DNA of 17,784 bases from CAYNTS01 sp964400495 (GTDB lineage Bacteria > Fidelibacterota > Marinisomatia > SCGC-AAA003-L08 > D37C17): positions 1 through 17,784 of the forward strand of contig CAYNTS010000044.1 of assembly GCA_964400495.1 (NCBI GenBank), given 5' to 3'. This document shows, in pieces, positions 4,684 through 12,646 of this stretch (its first letter is position 1; each line of letters starts with the position of its first letter). The notes below the pieces were generated by a model, which saw nothing but the letters and a program-made list of their open reading frames with translations, was not told the DNA's origin and made no database searches. Position numbers and translations under genes: made by a program.

Positions 4684-7202
4684 GCTTCAATTTCCTCAAA
4701 TTTGGTATTGGACAACACCTCTTCAATTTCTAAATTACTATTTTTCATATAATGGTACATGGTTGTTAAGCTACCATCAGGGAGTTTAATAATACTTTCA
4801 CCGTTTACAACAACTTCATTTCCATCGTCTTGAACGAGCTTAAACTGTTTATCTTTTGTTCTCTGGAATTCTGTTAATTCACCCTCTGTACTTAAAATTG
4901 GGAAACGACTACCATCTCGGTAAATGGTAATTCCTTTTAATTGTTTTTTCCATGCTTGAATATAAATATCTGAAATTGTTTCGGGGTTAACATCTTCTGG
5001 TAAATTAATTGTCGAAGATATGCTATGGTCAACATATTTCTGTATCAAACCTTGACTATTAACTCGTTTCTCAGGGTTAATAGTATGAGCTGTACTATTC
5101 ATATAATCTGGAAGAACATCTTGAACTTTTTTATCTGAATCAATCTCTTGTTGCAAATCATTCATGTCAATATATGCTTGAATAGTTGAATGGAATACTT
5201 TAAACATTTTATTTCCAAACGATTCTGACCTACGAGTATAATGTGTAGCAAAAATGGGTTCTACTCCACCCGAAACACCAATGTAATTTTTCCCATCAAG
5301 TTCGTAACTTTTAATAATATTTGAAATAGAACCCGTTGGAGCAATTGATGTAATTGCAATATTTCTCAATCCATTTTCTTGAATAACCGATTGAGTTTCT
5401 TTACTTAATGCCTCGTCAACAAATGGGCATTCCAAATACTTATCTTCATTAAAAATTGGGGATACACCTTTTTCGCCAGCAAGTAGTGCAGATGCTTGAT
5501 ATGATGCATTTGTAATGAATTCCATTACTTTACCCACAGTTTCAATTCCTTCATCAGAGTCATACGCTATGCCAAGTTGATTTAATAAATCAGCAATACC
5601 CATCACTCCAAGCCCCAATCGTCTGGTTTCACTTGCTGCAACACGTTGTTTTTCAAGAGCATTTAAACTTTCGTTCCACGTAACAACATTATCTAAAAAT
5701 CGAGTCAAAATATTTGAACTTTCTGCAAGTTGGTCCCAGTCAATTCTAGCTCTTGGAGTAAACCCATCAATTACAAATCTAGACAAATTAATAGATCCAA
5801 GATTGCATGCACCACCATCTTCTAATGGTACTTCTGCACATGGATTTGTGCAAATAATTGGTCTTCCAACATAGTTAGATGGTGAATATTTGCTCATGGT
5901 TGTCCAAAAAATTAATCCTGGTTCTGCAGTTGTATAGTTACCTTCAATAAATTGATCCCAAATATCACGTGCTTTTACTTTTTCACGAACCTCATCAGTT
6001 TGAACACTGCCAAAATACAACATGAAATCTCCAGATTGTCGAACAGCTAAATCAAAAGATTCATTTTTTAAAGGTATTACGTAGTCACAAGAAACATCAC
6101 GTTTAAAAATATCATCAAAATCTGTTTTTGTAATTTCTTGATTATGTTCGTTTTTCAACCAAAACTTTAGTTGTTTAAACGATTTAAAAGTTTTTGTAAC
6201 CTCATAATCACTTGGATTTTTCGATGGTATTCCGGAAGAATAATGAACATCATTATCACCTTGTAATGCTTTGTGTATTGTTTCTTTTATATTCTTTTTA
6301 TAAACTACAAATTCTGAGTCCCCATACATTTTCTGTTCTTCAACTGCATGCATAAACTCATCACTCGCTTTAATTGAAATATTTGCAAACCGAACTTGAG
6401 TGTTTTCCATGACTTGTTTTTTGATAGTGTCTAATTCTCCATCATTAAACATTCCAGACCATTTACATTGTTCAACAATTTGGTTTGTAACCCAGTTTGG
6501 TACTTTTTTAACTTTTAAGAAATGGAAAATATCAGGATGTTTTACGTCTATAGTCAACATCAACGCGCCACGCCGACCACTTTGCCCAATTAGCCCTGTT
6601 GTTAAAGAATATAATTCCATAAACGAAACTGCACCAGTTGAGCTGTCGGCTGCATTATGTACTATCGAATCTTTGGGGCGCAAACATGAAATGTCAACTC
6701 CGATTCCACCACCGTATGAGTATGTACGCGCACATTCAAATGCGGCCTTGTAAATTGAATCAATATCGTCTTGTTGGATTTTAGAAACAAAGCAGTTTGC
6801 TAAAGTTTTGAGTCTGTACAAATCACCTGAGCCAGCTAATACTCTCCCGCCAGAAATAAACCGTCCATCATAGAGTTCTGAATAAAATTTTTCAGCCCAT
6901 TTTTTCTGTTTTGTTTTTGCTCCTTCAACAGTTGCAACAAAAGCAGACAATCGTTTAAACACATCTTCAGGACAATCTTCAATAGGTTCATTATCCATAT
7001 TTTTGAGGTAATATTTTTTAGCATAAATATTTTGTGCTAATTCATTATCCCCTAAATAATTTTCGTGGGTTGGTAGTGTATTATTTTTTTGTAAACTTGT
7101 TAAATGTTCATAGACATCTTTATATAATTTTATATTTCGTTTTCCAATTATGTTTATTGTTTTTCCTTCATGGTCAAACATTTTTTGAAATTGTTGGTTC
7201 AT
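4680..7202 (-). CDS. nrdJ: Class II (adenosylcobalamin-dependent) ribonucleotide reductase, catalytic subunit
   Basis: This enzyme makes deoxyribonucleotides by a B12-generated thiyl radical. Visible in the 840 residues are C137 (LANCFVS), the active-site set N453-P-C455-A-E457 followed by C466 (GGACNLGSINL), APTGSISNI (621-629) and the closing strand KGITIYRDGS (756-765). C137 and C466 form the redox pair and C455 carries the radical. Residues 8-100 lack a clear ATP-cone. Between AVEEQ (286-290) and EKVKARDIWD (407-416) about 116 residues replace what is usually a short loop. The redox tail and zinc ribbon are missing here because they are encoded by the next gene. The ATG is not preceded by a Shine-Dalgarno site. 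Transcription starts from the region shared with gltA. Confidence 0.93.
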   Translation of the reverse strand: MNQQFQKMFDHEGKTINIIGKRNIKLYKDVYEHLTSLQKNNTLPTHENYLGDNELAQNIYAKKYYLKNMDNEPIEDCPEDVFKRLSAFVATVEGAKTKQKKWAEKFYSELYDGRFISGGRVLAGSGDLYRLKTLANCFVSKIQQDDIDSIYKAAFECARTYSYGGGIGVDISCLRPKDSIVHNAADSSTGAVSFMELYSLTTGLIGQSGRRGALMLTIDVKHPDIFHFLKVKKVPNWVTNQIVEQCKWSGMFNDGELDTIKKQVMENTQVRFANISIKASDEFMHAVEEQKMYGDSEFVVYKKNIKETIHKALQGDNDVHYSSGIPSKNPSDYEVTKTFKSFKQLKFWLKNEHNQEITKTDFDDIFKRDVSCDYVIPLKNESFDLAVRQSGDFMLYFGSVQTDEVREKVKARDIWDQFIEGNYTTAEPGLIFWTTMSKYSPSNYVGRPIICTNPCAEVPLEDGGACNLGSINLSRFVIDGFTPRARIDWDQLAESSNILTRFLDNVVTWNESLNALEKQRVAASETRRLGLGVMGIADLLNQLGIAYDSDEGIETVGKVMEFITNASYQASALLAGEKGVSPIFNEDKYLECPFVDEALSKETQSVIQENGLRNIAITSIAPTGSISNIIKSYELDGKNYIGVSGGVEPIFATHYTRRSESFGNKMFKVFHSTIQAYIDMNDLQQEIDSDKKVQDVLPDYMNSTAHTINPEKRVNSQGLIQKYVDHSISSTINLPEDVNPETISDIYIQAWKKQLKGITIYRDGSRFPILSTEGELTEFQRTKDKQFKLVQDDGNEVVVNGESIIKLPDGSLTTMYHYMKNSNLEIEEVLSNTKFEEIEA

Positions 7203-7284
7203 AAATAAATTAAAATTCCCAAATAAAAGGTTTTATCGTCACAGTGTCAAAGATGCATAAAAGTCATACATCGTCCTTTTGATC

Positions 7285-7489
7285 ATTACAATCAGTAATT
7301 ATTTTGATGATTCGCTAAACGGATTGACCCATTTAGATGCCCCAGATTTTTGATCTCTGGATTTATTACAATTTGTGATGCGTTTCTCGTCGGATAAGAA
7401 AACTTAAGCAATACAAGATATGCCTATCACATGGAAAAATATACCGTATCTTGTGTAATTGTGCAAAATACTTTATTACAAATTGTTGC
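7285..7489 (+). promoter_or_regulatory. Three related 15-base imperfect palindromes (ATTACAA-N3-GT)
   Basis: The sites are ATTACAATCAGTAAT (7285-7299, perfect ATTAC-N5-GTAAT), ATTACAATTTGTGAT (7365-7379, one arm mismatch) and ATTACAAATTGTTGC (7475-7489, degenerate). All three share ATTACAA and GT at the same spacing and orientation. The last two also share the preceding TTT. They may be operators of one regulator that acts on nrdJ or gltA. AT-rich sequence gives such matches by chance fairly often, so this remains a proposal. Confidence 0.35.
7411..7455. promoter_or_regulatory. Inverted repeat ACAAGATA / TATCTTGT in the nrdJ-gltA spacer
   Basis: ACAAGATA (7413-7420) and TATCTTGT (7447-7454) are perfect complements. 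With two G-T wobbles the stem can extend to about 12 pairs around a loop of roughly 25 bases. No T-run follows, so it is not a terminator. It could be a pair of half-sites or a leader hairpin. The arms do not match my recollection of the NrdR box well enough to name them. Confidence 0.3.
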
Positions 7490-7590
7490 AATATTTTACC
7501 AACAAATGGTGTAATAAGTTGAAAAAACAAGCACATACACACAAAAAATATTTTTCAATTATTATGTAAAATAAAGTAAAATTATTAAGA

Positions 7591-7605
7591 GTTATCTGGG
7601 ATAAC
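7591..7605. promoter_or_regulatory. Perfect palindrome GTTATC-TGG-GATAAC upstream of gltA
   Basis: Six-base arms are perfectly inverted around a three-base centre, 57 bases before the gltA start codon. That position is typical for an operator overlapping or just after a promoter. The regulator is unknown. Confidence 0.4.
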
Positions 7606-7661
7606 AAGGTAAATAATTATTAAATTACGAACCCCAAAAAACAAAGAAAAGAGGTGTTACA

Positions 7662-8930
7662 ATGAACTTTGCAGAGTTAAAATTAGATGATAAAAAAATA
7701 GAGTTACCAGTTATTGTTGGTTCCGAAAATGAAAAAGCAATTGATATTACAAAATTGCGGAACGAAACAGGATACATTACCCTAGACCCAGGGTACGGTA
7801 ATACAGGTTCATGTAAAAGTGATATTACTTTTATTGATGGTGAAAAAGGTATTCTTAGATACAGAGGATATCCTATAGAACAACTTGCAGGTTCAGCATC
7901 ATTTACAAATGTGGCTCATTTACTTATTTGGGGATATTTTCCGTCCTCGGATGAAAAAGAAGTTTACAGCAAAAGTTTAAGTAAACATGCTAATATCCAC
8001 GAAGATATGAAACGATTTTTTGATGGTTTTCCTCTTAGTTCACATCCCATGGCTACACTTTCATCTATGGTAACAGCTCTCTCTGCATTTCACCCAGACG
8101 CCAATAGTAATGACCCAGATGTATTGGATGATATCATTTTAAGAATTCTTTCAAAAGTAAAAACCATTGCTGCTTATTCTTATCGAAAATACCAAGGACT
8201 CCCATTTATTTACCCAGACTTAAACCTGAAGTATGTTGATAATTTCTTACACATGATGTTTTCAGATTCTCAAGAAGATTATCATCAAAATCCTGTGTTT
8301 ACAGATACAATTAACTTGCTTCTTATTTTACATGCGGACCATGAACAGAACTGCTCAACCTCTACTGTTAGAATGGTTGGTAGTAGCCGTGCTAATTTAT
8401 TTGCAACTATCTCATCAGGCATAGCAGCACTTTGGGGGGCACTACATGGTGGGGCCAATCAGGCAGTGATTGAGATGCTCGAGCAAATTAAAAATGATGG
8501 TGGGGATTATAAAAAATATATTCGACTTGCAAAAGATAAAAATTCAAGTTTCAAATTAATGGGATTTGGTCACAGAGTATATAAAAATTATGATCCACGT
8601 GCATCAGTAATTAAAAAAGCTGCAGCACAGGTACTAGATGCATTACAAATTGATGACCCATTACTTGATATTGCACGAAATCTTGAACGCATTGCATTGG
8701 AAGATGAATACTTTGTGTCTAAACGTCTATATCCAAATGTTGATTTCTATTCAGGAATTATTTATCGTGCAATGGGTATCCCTACAAATATGTTTACTGT
8801 AATGTTTGCACTTGGTAGATTGCCAGGATGGTTGGCTCATTGGAGAGAAATGATTTTAAATCCGGCATCAAGAATTAACAGACCACGCCAAGTTTATACT
8901 GGTCAAACAGCTCTAGATTATAAAAAATAA
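7662..8930 (+). CDS. gltA: Citrate synthase
   Basis: This enzyme condenses oxaloacetate and acetyl-CoA to citrate at the entry of the TCA cycle. At 422 residues, with a beta-rich N-terminal extension (about 10-70), it resembles the hexameric Gram-negative type rather than the shorter form. Active-site residues are H227 (HADHEQN), H262 (ALHGGANQ), H304 (GFGHRVYK) and D361 (PNVDFYSG), almost exactly the E. coli numbering (H229, H264, H305, D362). GAGGTG lies six bases before the ATG. The stop overlaps the thyA start by one base (TAATG), so the downstream nucleotide genes are read with it. The activity is confidently predicted; methylcitrate synthase is less likely given the length and N-terminal domain. 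Confidence 0.96.
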   Translation: MNFAELKLDDKKIELPVIVGSENEKAIDITKLRNETGYITLDPGYGNTGSCKSDITFIDGEKGILRYRGYPIEQLAGSASFTNVAHLLIWGYFPSSDEKEVYSKSLSKHANIHEDMKRFFDGFPLSSHPMATLSSMVTALSAFHPDANSNDPDVLDDIILRILSKVKTIAAYSYRKYQGLPFIYPDLNLKYVDNFLHMMFSDSQEDYHQNPVFTDTINLLLILHADHEQNCSTSTVRMVGSSRANLFATISSGIAALWGALHGGANQAVIEMLEQIKNDGGDYKKYIRLAKDKNSSFKLMGFGHRVYKNYDPRASVIKKAAAQVLDALQIDDPLLDIARNLERIALEDEYFVSKRLYPNVDFYSGIIYRAMGIPTNMFTVMFALGRLPGWLAHWREMILNPASRINRPRQVYTGQTALDYKK

Positions 8931-9748
8931 TGAAGCAGTATCATGATCTTGTAAACCACGTGCTAGAAAATAGTGTTCGACGAGAGAATCGTACAGGTAC
9001 TGATACACTTATGTCGTTTGGATACCATTATAAAGTAAACTTACAAGATGGATTCCCACTTTTAACTACTAAAAAAGTATTTTTTAAATCAGTTATTAGA
9101 GAATTACTTTGGTATTTAACTGGTGAAACCCATATTCGAAATCTCAGAGAACACACCAAAATTTGGGATGCATGGACATCTGAAGATGAGAATTGGGAAA
9201 TTGGAAAAATGTATGGCTATCAATGGGTCAATTGGGATAAATATAAACAAAATCCTGATACGAATGAAATTGAACATACTCACATCAACCAAATTCAAAA
9301 TGTGATTGATTTAATTAAAACAAATCCAAATTCACGCAGGATGGTAGTTTCAGCATGGAATCCAAGTGTTCTTGATGAAATTGCATTACCTAGTTGTCAT
9401 GCATTTTTCATATTTAATGTAATAAATGGAAAATTAAATTGTCACCTCACTCAACGAAGTGGTGATATTGCTTTAGGAATTCCATTTAACTTGGCTTGTT
9501 ATGCTACATTAACCCAAATGGTAGCACAAGAAACTAATCTAGAATTAGGAGAATTTTCACATTATATAAATGATGCTCATATTTATGTTGACCATATTGA
9601 TGGATTAAAAGAACAATTAACACGTGAACCACTCCAATTACCTACATTGGAAATTAAGAAAAAGCCATTTTGGGATTTAGAGTTCAAAGATTTTTCACTA
9701 CATAACTACGAACACCATCCTGTTATAAAATTCCCGGTAGCTGTATAA
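8930..9748 (+). CDS. thyA: Thymidylate synthase
   Basis: This enzyme converts dUMP to dTMP with methylenetetrahydrofolate as carbon and hydride donor, and it releases dihydrofolate. The 272 residues include the folate/phosphate loop RRENRTGTDT (17-26), R136/R137 (NSRRMVVSAWNP), nucleophile C156 in LPSCHAFF, the QRSGDIALGIPFN block (175-187) and HIYVDHIDGLKEQL near the C-terminus, which ends in KFPVAV as in other ThyA proteins. It is the classical enzyme, not flavin-dependent ThyX. It overlaps gltA by one base and abuts folA without a gap, which argues for coupled translation. The folA product regenerates the folate it consumes. Confidence 0.97.
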   Translation: MKQYHDLVNHVLENSVRRENRTGTDTLMSFGYHYKVNLQDGFPLLTTKKVFFKSVIRELLWYLTGETHIRNLREHTKIWDAWTSEDENWEIGKMYGYQWVNWDKYKQNPDTNEIEHTHINQIQNVIDLIKTNPNSRRMVVSAWNPSVLDEIALPSCHAFFIFNVINGKLNCHLTQRSGDIALGIPFNLACYATLTQMVAQETNLELGEFSHYINDAHIYVDHIDGLKEQLTREPLQLPTLEIKKKPFWDLEFKDFSLHNYEHHPVIKFPVAV

Positions 9749-10234
9749 ATGCAAATCCACCTTATTTGGGCACAGGACGATAGGGGTGGCATTGGAAAAA
9801 ACAATTCGCTCCCTTGGCACATTTCAGAAGATTTGCAAAATTTTAAAAAACTCACACTGAATTGCCCGATTATTATGGGTAGAAAAACATGGGATTCCCT
9901 TCCTTTTAAACCCTTGCCAAAACGCAGAAATGTTGTAATAACATCCCACGCAAAAAATGATGTAGAAACGCACAGTTCAATTGAAACATGTATCGCAACA
10001 TTGAAAAATGATGGGATTGAAAAAGTATTTGTAATAGGGGGAGCTAAGATTTATAAATCATTTTTCCAGTTTGCAAATGTACTTCATATTACTCATGTTC
10101 ACAAAATTGAAGATGGAATAGATACTTTTTTCCCAATATCAAAAGATAAAATCAAACAATATTTCACACAAGTTTCTACCGAATCGTTATGCCAAGATGC
10201 AACTTATTCAAGATGGGAAAAGTTAGTTAGTTAA
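9749..10234 (+). CDS. folA: Dihydrofolate reductase
   Basis: This enzyme reduces the dihydrofolate produced by thymidylate synthase with NADPH. The 161 residues are a standard bacterial length. Features are the N-terminal strand HLIWAQDDRGGIGKNNSLPW, with W23 in the Met20-type loop, the active-site acid E27 (where E. coli has D27), IMGRKTWDSLP (42-52), and the NADPH-binding VFVIGGAKIY (93-102). The start codon directly follows the thyA stop. The last 12 bases overlap the end of the convergent transporter gene, so no terminator lies between them and antisense read-through is possible. Confidence 0.95.
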   Translation: MQIHLIWAQDDRGGIGKNNSLPWHISEDLQNFKKLTLNCPIIMGRKTWDSLPFKPLPKRRNVVITSHAKNDVETHSSIETCIATLKNDGIEKVFVIGGAKIYKSFFQFANVLHITHVHKIEDGIDTFFPISKDKIKQYFTQVSTESLCQDATYSRWEKLVS

Positions 10235-11158
10235 AATTATAAAAACACCAGTAAGAGCAATAACTACTGAAATAATTCGTCGTTTTGTCATAGGTTCACC
10301 CAAGAATAACCACGCAAAAATAAATATAAATATAGTTGATATTTGATTGAGAACACTCGCAATTGATGCGGATGTTAACGCCATGCCGATTGTCCAAAAT
10401 GCAAGTGCAATATAGGTTGCTAAAATTGATCCACCAATTAGAGATGGCCACACAGAACGGTCTCTGAATTTAGATATTATGTTTTTATTTCGACCACCTA
10501 TTAATAAGATTAAACTAGAAACAATTAATCCTGGTACCATTCTAAAACTTGCAACCCAAAATTGATGCCCTACATTATCTGTAACCTTTTCAAGAACTGG
10601 CTTTGTTAATATGATTCCCAATGCCATCAAAATAATGGAAAATAAATTCATTATTATTCCCCAATTCATACGTTTGCGCGATGCAGGAATATGTTTAATT
10701 TTTAATGATGCATATAGTACTGCACTAACAACCAAAACTGCTCCAAAAATTTGAATTGAAGTTAAACGTTCACCCAGAAGAATAAATGCAAAAAATATTA
10801 CAGCTGGACTGTAAATTGTATCTACAATTGCTGAAATGCTGGCTCCAATAATGTTCAATGAATGGAGAAAAATAATATCAGCTATTCCGATGCCTATTAT
10901 TCCACTTATTGTTAAGCGAATATAATCGTCCATGGTCATAAAACCACCATCAGATAACAATGGTTGAATTAGTGGAATCCCCATTATTATTAATGTGATT
11001 GTAAATAAAATTAATGCTAGTAAATTTTTAAATGGGTTTAGTGCAATTGCAGGTATTTTTTCACCTGCTTTTTTGAGTAGGATAACAGCTAATCCCCAAA
11101 AACCAGCACATAATAGTGAGAAAAACTCACCAATATATGGTATATTTACTAAATTCAC
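10223..11158 (-). CDS. EamA / drug-metabolite transporter family permease
   Basis: The 311-residue integral membrane protein has about ten hydrophobic segments arranged as two EamA repeats (about 10-150 and 165-310). The first repeat closes with AVIFFAFILLGERLT and the second with IFIFAWLFLGEPMT, the typical G-E-x-hydrophobic ending of each EamA half. Families of this fold export or import metabolites, and the substrate cannot be read from sequence. It is the last gene of the leftward biotin/mutase operon and overlaps coaX by four bases (ATGA). A link to CoA or biotin metabolism is only suggested by position. Confidence 0.88.
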   Translation of the reverse strand: MNLVNIPYIGEFFSLLCAGFWGLAVILLKKAGEKIPAIALNPFKNLLALILFTITLIIMGIPLIQPLLSDGGFMTMDDYIRLTISGIIGIGIADIIFLHSLNIIGASISAIVDTIYSPAVIFFAFILLGERLTSIQIFGAVLVVSAVLYASLKIKHIPASRKRMNWGIIMNLFSIILMALGIILTKPVLEKVTDNVGHQFWVASFRMVPGLIVSSLILLIGGRNKNIISKFRDRSVWPSLIGGSILATYIALAFWTIGMALTSASIASVLNQISTIFIFIFAWLFLGEPMTKRRIISVVIALTGVFIILTN

Positions 11159-11889
11159 TTTTGGAGAGATTCGCCTATAATTCGCAACCCATCTAATGTC
11201 AAGTTAGGTGCTAATATATGTTCTGTTTTTAGCTTAGGTGAAAGAAGAGAACTGAATCCTCCTGTTAAAACAACTGATGGGGACTTCCATTTAGTTGCAT
11301 CAATGATTCGCTTAATCATTCCATCAACTTCATCAATCGCACTAAACATAATTCCAGCTTGTAAATTAGTTTCAGTATTTTTACCAATAACAGAATCAGG
11401 AAAAGTAAATGCAGTATCTCTCAATAAAGCTGCTTTTTCAAATAAATAACGGGCAGATACATCAATACCCGGTGCAATTGCACCTCCAATAAATGCTCCT
11501 TTTTCATCAATAATATCATAGGTTGTTGCTGAACCAAAATCTACAATAATACCGGGCATATCAAATTGATGTTTAACTCCTGCAACATTGCAAATTCTAT
11601 CAGCTCCCACTTCGGATGGATCCTCAACATCTAGTGCAATGTTGCAGTTATTATGACGAACAAATGTTGGTTCAATATGAAACAAATTATTGCAGGATTC
11701 AAAATATGGAACATCTAATTTTGGCACTACTGAGCTAATAATTACATCCGATATTTCATATTTATTTAATTGAATTAAACTATTGAAAAAGTTCATATCC
11801 GATTCAATTCTAATGGAACCAATTACTTCTTTTTGCTTGAAAATAGCACATACTACATTGGTGTTTCCGATGTCAATTGCAAGCAACAT
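11155..11889 (-). CDS. coaX: Type III pantothenate kinase
   Basis: This enzyme phosphorylates pantothenate with ATP as the first step of CoA synthesis. The 244 residues carry the acetate/sugar-kinase/Hsp70-like phosphate loop DIGNTNVV (6-13), GADRICNVAG (95-104), DFGSATTYDI (117-126) with the catalytic-region Asp, GGAIAPGI (135-142) and TGGF (209-212), the set that defines the CoaX type and separates it from CoaA. Its start overlaps the biotin ligase stop by one base (TAATG). birA-coaX neighbourhood is widespread in bacteria; here it sits in an operon of CoA-thioester enzymes. Confidence 0.95.
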   Translation of the reverse strand: MLLAIDIGNTNVVCAIFKQKEVIGSIRIESDMNFFNSLIQLNKYEISDVIISSVVPKLDVPYFESCNNLFHIEPTFVRHNNCNIALDVEDPSEVGADRICNVAGVKHQFDMPGIIVDFGSATTYDIIDEKGAFIGGAIAPGIDVSARYLFEKAALLRDTAFTFPDSVIGKNTETNLQAGIMFSAIDEVDGMIKRIIDATKWKSPSVVLTGGFSSLLSPKLKTEHILAPNLTLDGLRIIGESLQK

Positions 11890-12644
11890 TATAGCTCAAT
11901 TACTCCTGCAGGATATGATTTAGAAACTCCATTATTTTCTACAATAGCATACCCATTTTCTGTGATTCCTTTAAATTTTCCCTGAATAATCTCATCGCCA
12001 ATATGAAACGAAACATCATTGTTTTGATGAGCACAAAAAGCAATCCACTCATGGCATGTATCATCCGGATTTAGTGTTAAATATTCCTCTAAATTATTTA
12101 ATATTGTAGCTAATAATTCCTCACGGTTTATATGATTATGAGTAATCAACTTTAATGAAGTTGCAGTTTGAACAATAGCCTGTGAGATTTCTTTTTCATT
12201 TACATTTAATCCAACTCCAATTACAATTTTATATTGTCCCTCAATTCGTCTACTCTCTGTTAAAATACCACCTACCTTTTTACCACTAATTAAAACATCA
12301 TTTGGCCATTTTAACGTTGCTTGTACATTTAAACATTGTTGGATTGCCTTTATAATACTAATTCCAGCAACTAAAGAAATTAACCCAAAATGTTTTGGTT
12401 GAAGATGTGTTTCAATACAAAGTGAAAAAGTCAAACTTTTTCCCGGTACAGAATTCCACACATTACCTCGACGCCCCCGACCTTTTGTTTGTTCTTCAGT
12501 TAAAACACATTGCCCGTTTTCGGGATTTGAACAATTACCTTTCCAAATGTAATCATTAGTAGATGGTAGTGAATCAAAGTACAAAAAATCTTTACCAAAA
12601 GAGGTGGTTTTCAAAAAAGAGAAGTATGATTCTTTCGAAAACAT
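11889..12644 (-). CDS. birA: Biotin--[acetyl-CoA/propionyl-CoA carboxylase] ligase
   Basis: This enzyme activates biotin as biotinyl-AMP and attaches it to the lysine of a carrier protein. The 251 residues begin directly with the catalytic domain: STND (28-31), the adenylate loop GRGRRG (55-60), KWPNDVL (112-118) and KVGGIL (123-128), then the small SH3-like C-terminal domain (GDEIIQGKFKGI). The N-terminal helix-turn-helix of E. coli BirA is absent, so it is a ligase without repressor function. A biotin carrier protein, its likely substrate, is encoded upstream in the same operon. It starts two bases after the mutase stop. Confidence 0.95.
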   Translation of the reverse strand: MFSKESYFSFLKTTSFGKDFLYFDSLPSTNDYIWKGNCSNPENGQCVLTEEQTKGRGRRGNVWNSVPGKSLTFSLCIETHLQPKHFGLISLVAGISIIKAIQQCLNVQATLKWPNDVLISGKKVGGILTESRRIEGQYKIVIGVGLNVNEKEISQAIVQTATSLKLITHNHINREELLATILNNLEEYLTLNPDDTCHEWIAFCAHQNNDVSFHIGDEIIQGKFKGITENGYAIVENNGVSKSYPAGVIEL

Positions 12645-12646
12645 AT

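Larger units (their letters stand above)
7203..7661. promoter_or_regulatory. Divergent nrdJ / gltA control region, no gene seen
   Basis: These 459 bases between two divergent start codons hold no credible coding frame. They contain several short palindromes listed separately. I looked on the minus strand for a cobalamin riboswitch ahead of nrdJ and found no B12-box-like conserved core. Only gltA has a clear ribosome-binding site (GAGGTG, 7651-7656). The size is large for this otherwise tightly packed window, which suggests regulated promoters in both directions. Confidence 0.6.

Noticed and set aside
6400..6753. 117-codon open frame on the plus strand opposite nrdJ
   Set aside because: It lies fully antisense to the conserved catalytic core of ribonucleotide reductase, has no ribosome site and resembles no known protein.
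7203..7450. Cobalamin riboswitch ahead of nrdJ
   Set aside because: Expected for a B12-dependent enzyme network, but no recognisable B12-box core or multi-stem architecture is visible on the minus strand.
7411..7455. NrdR boxes upstream of nrdJ
   Set aside because: The ACAAGATA/TATCTTGT arms resemble parts of the box but miss its central AT-rich palindromic core, and there is no pair at helical spacing.
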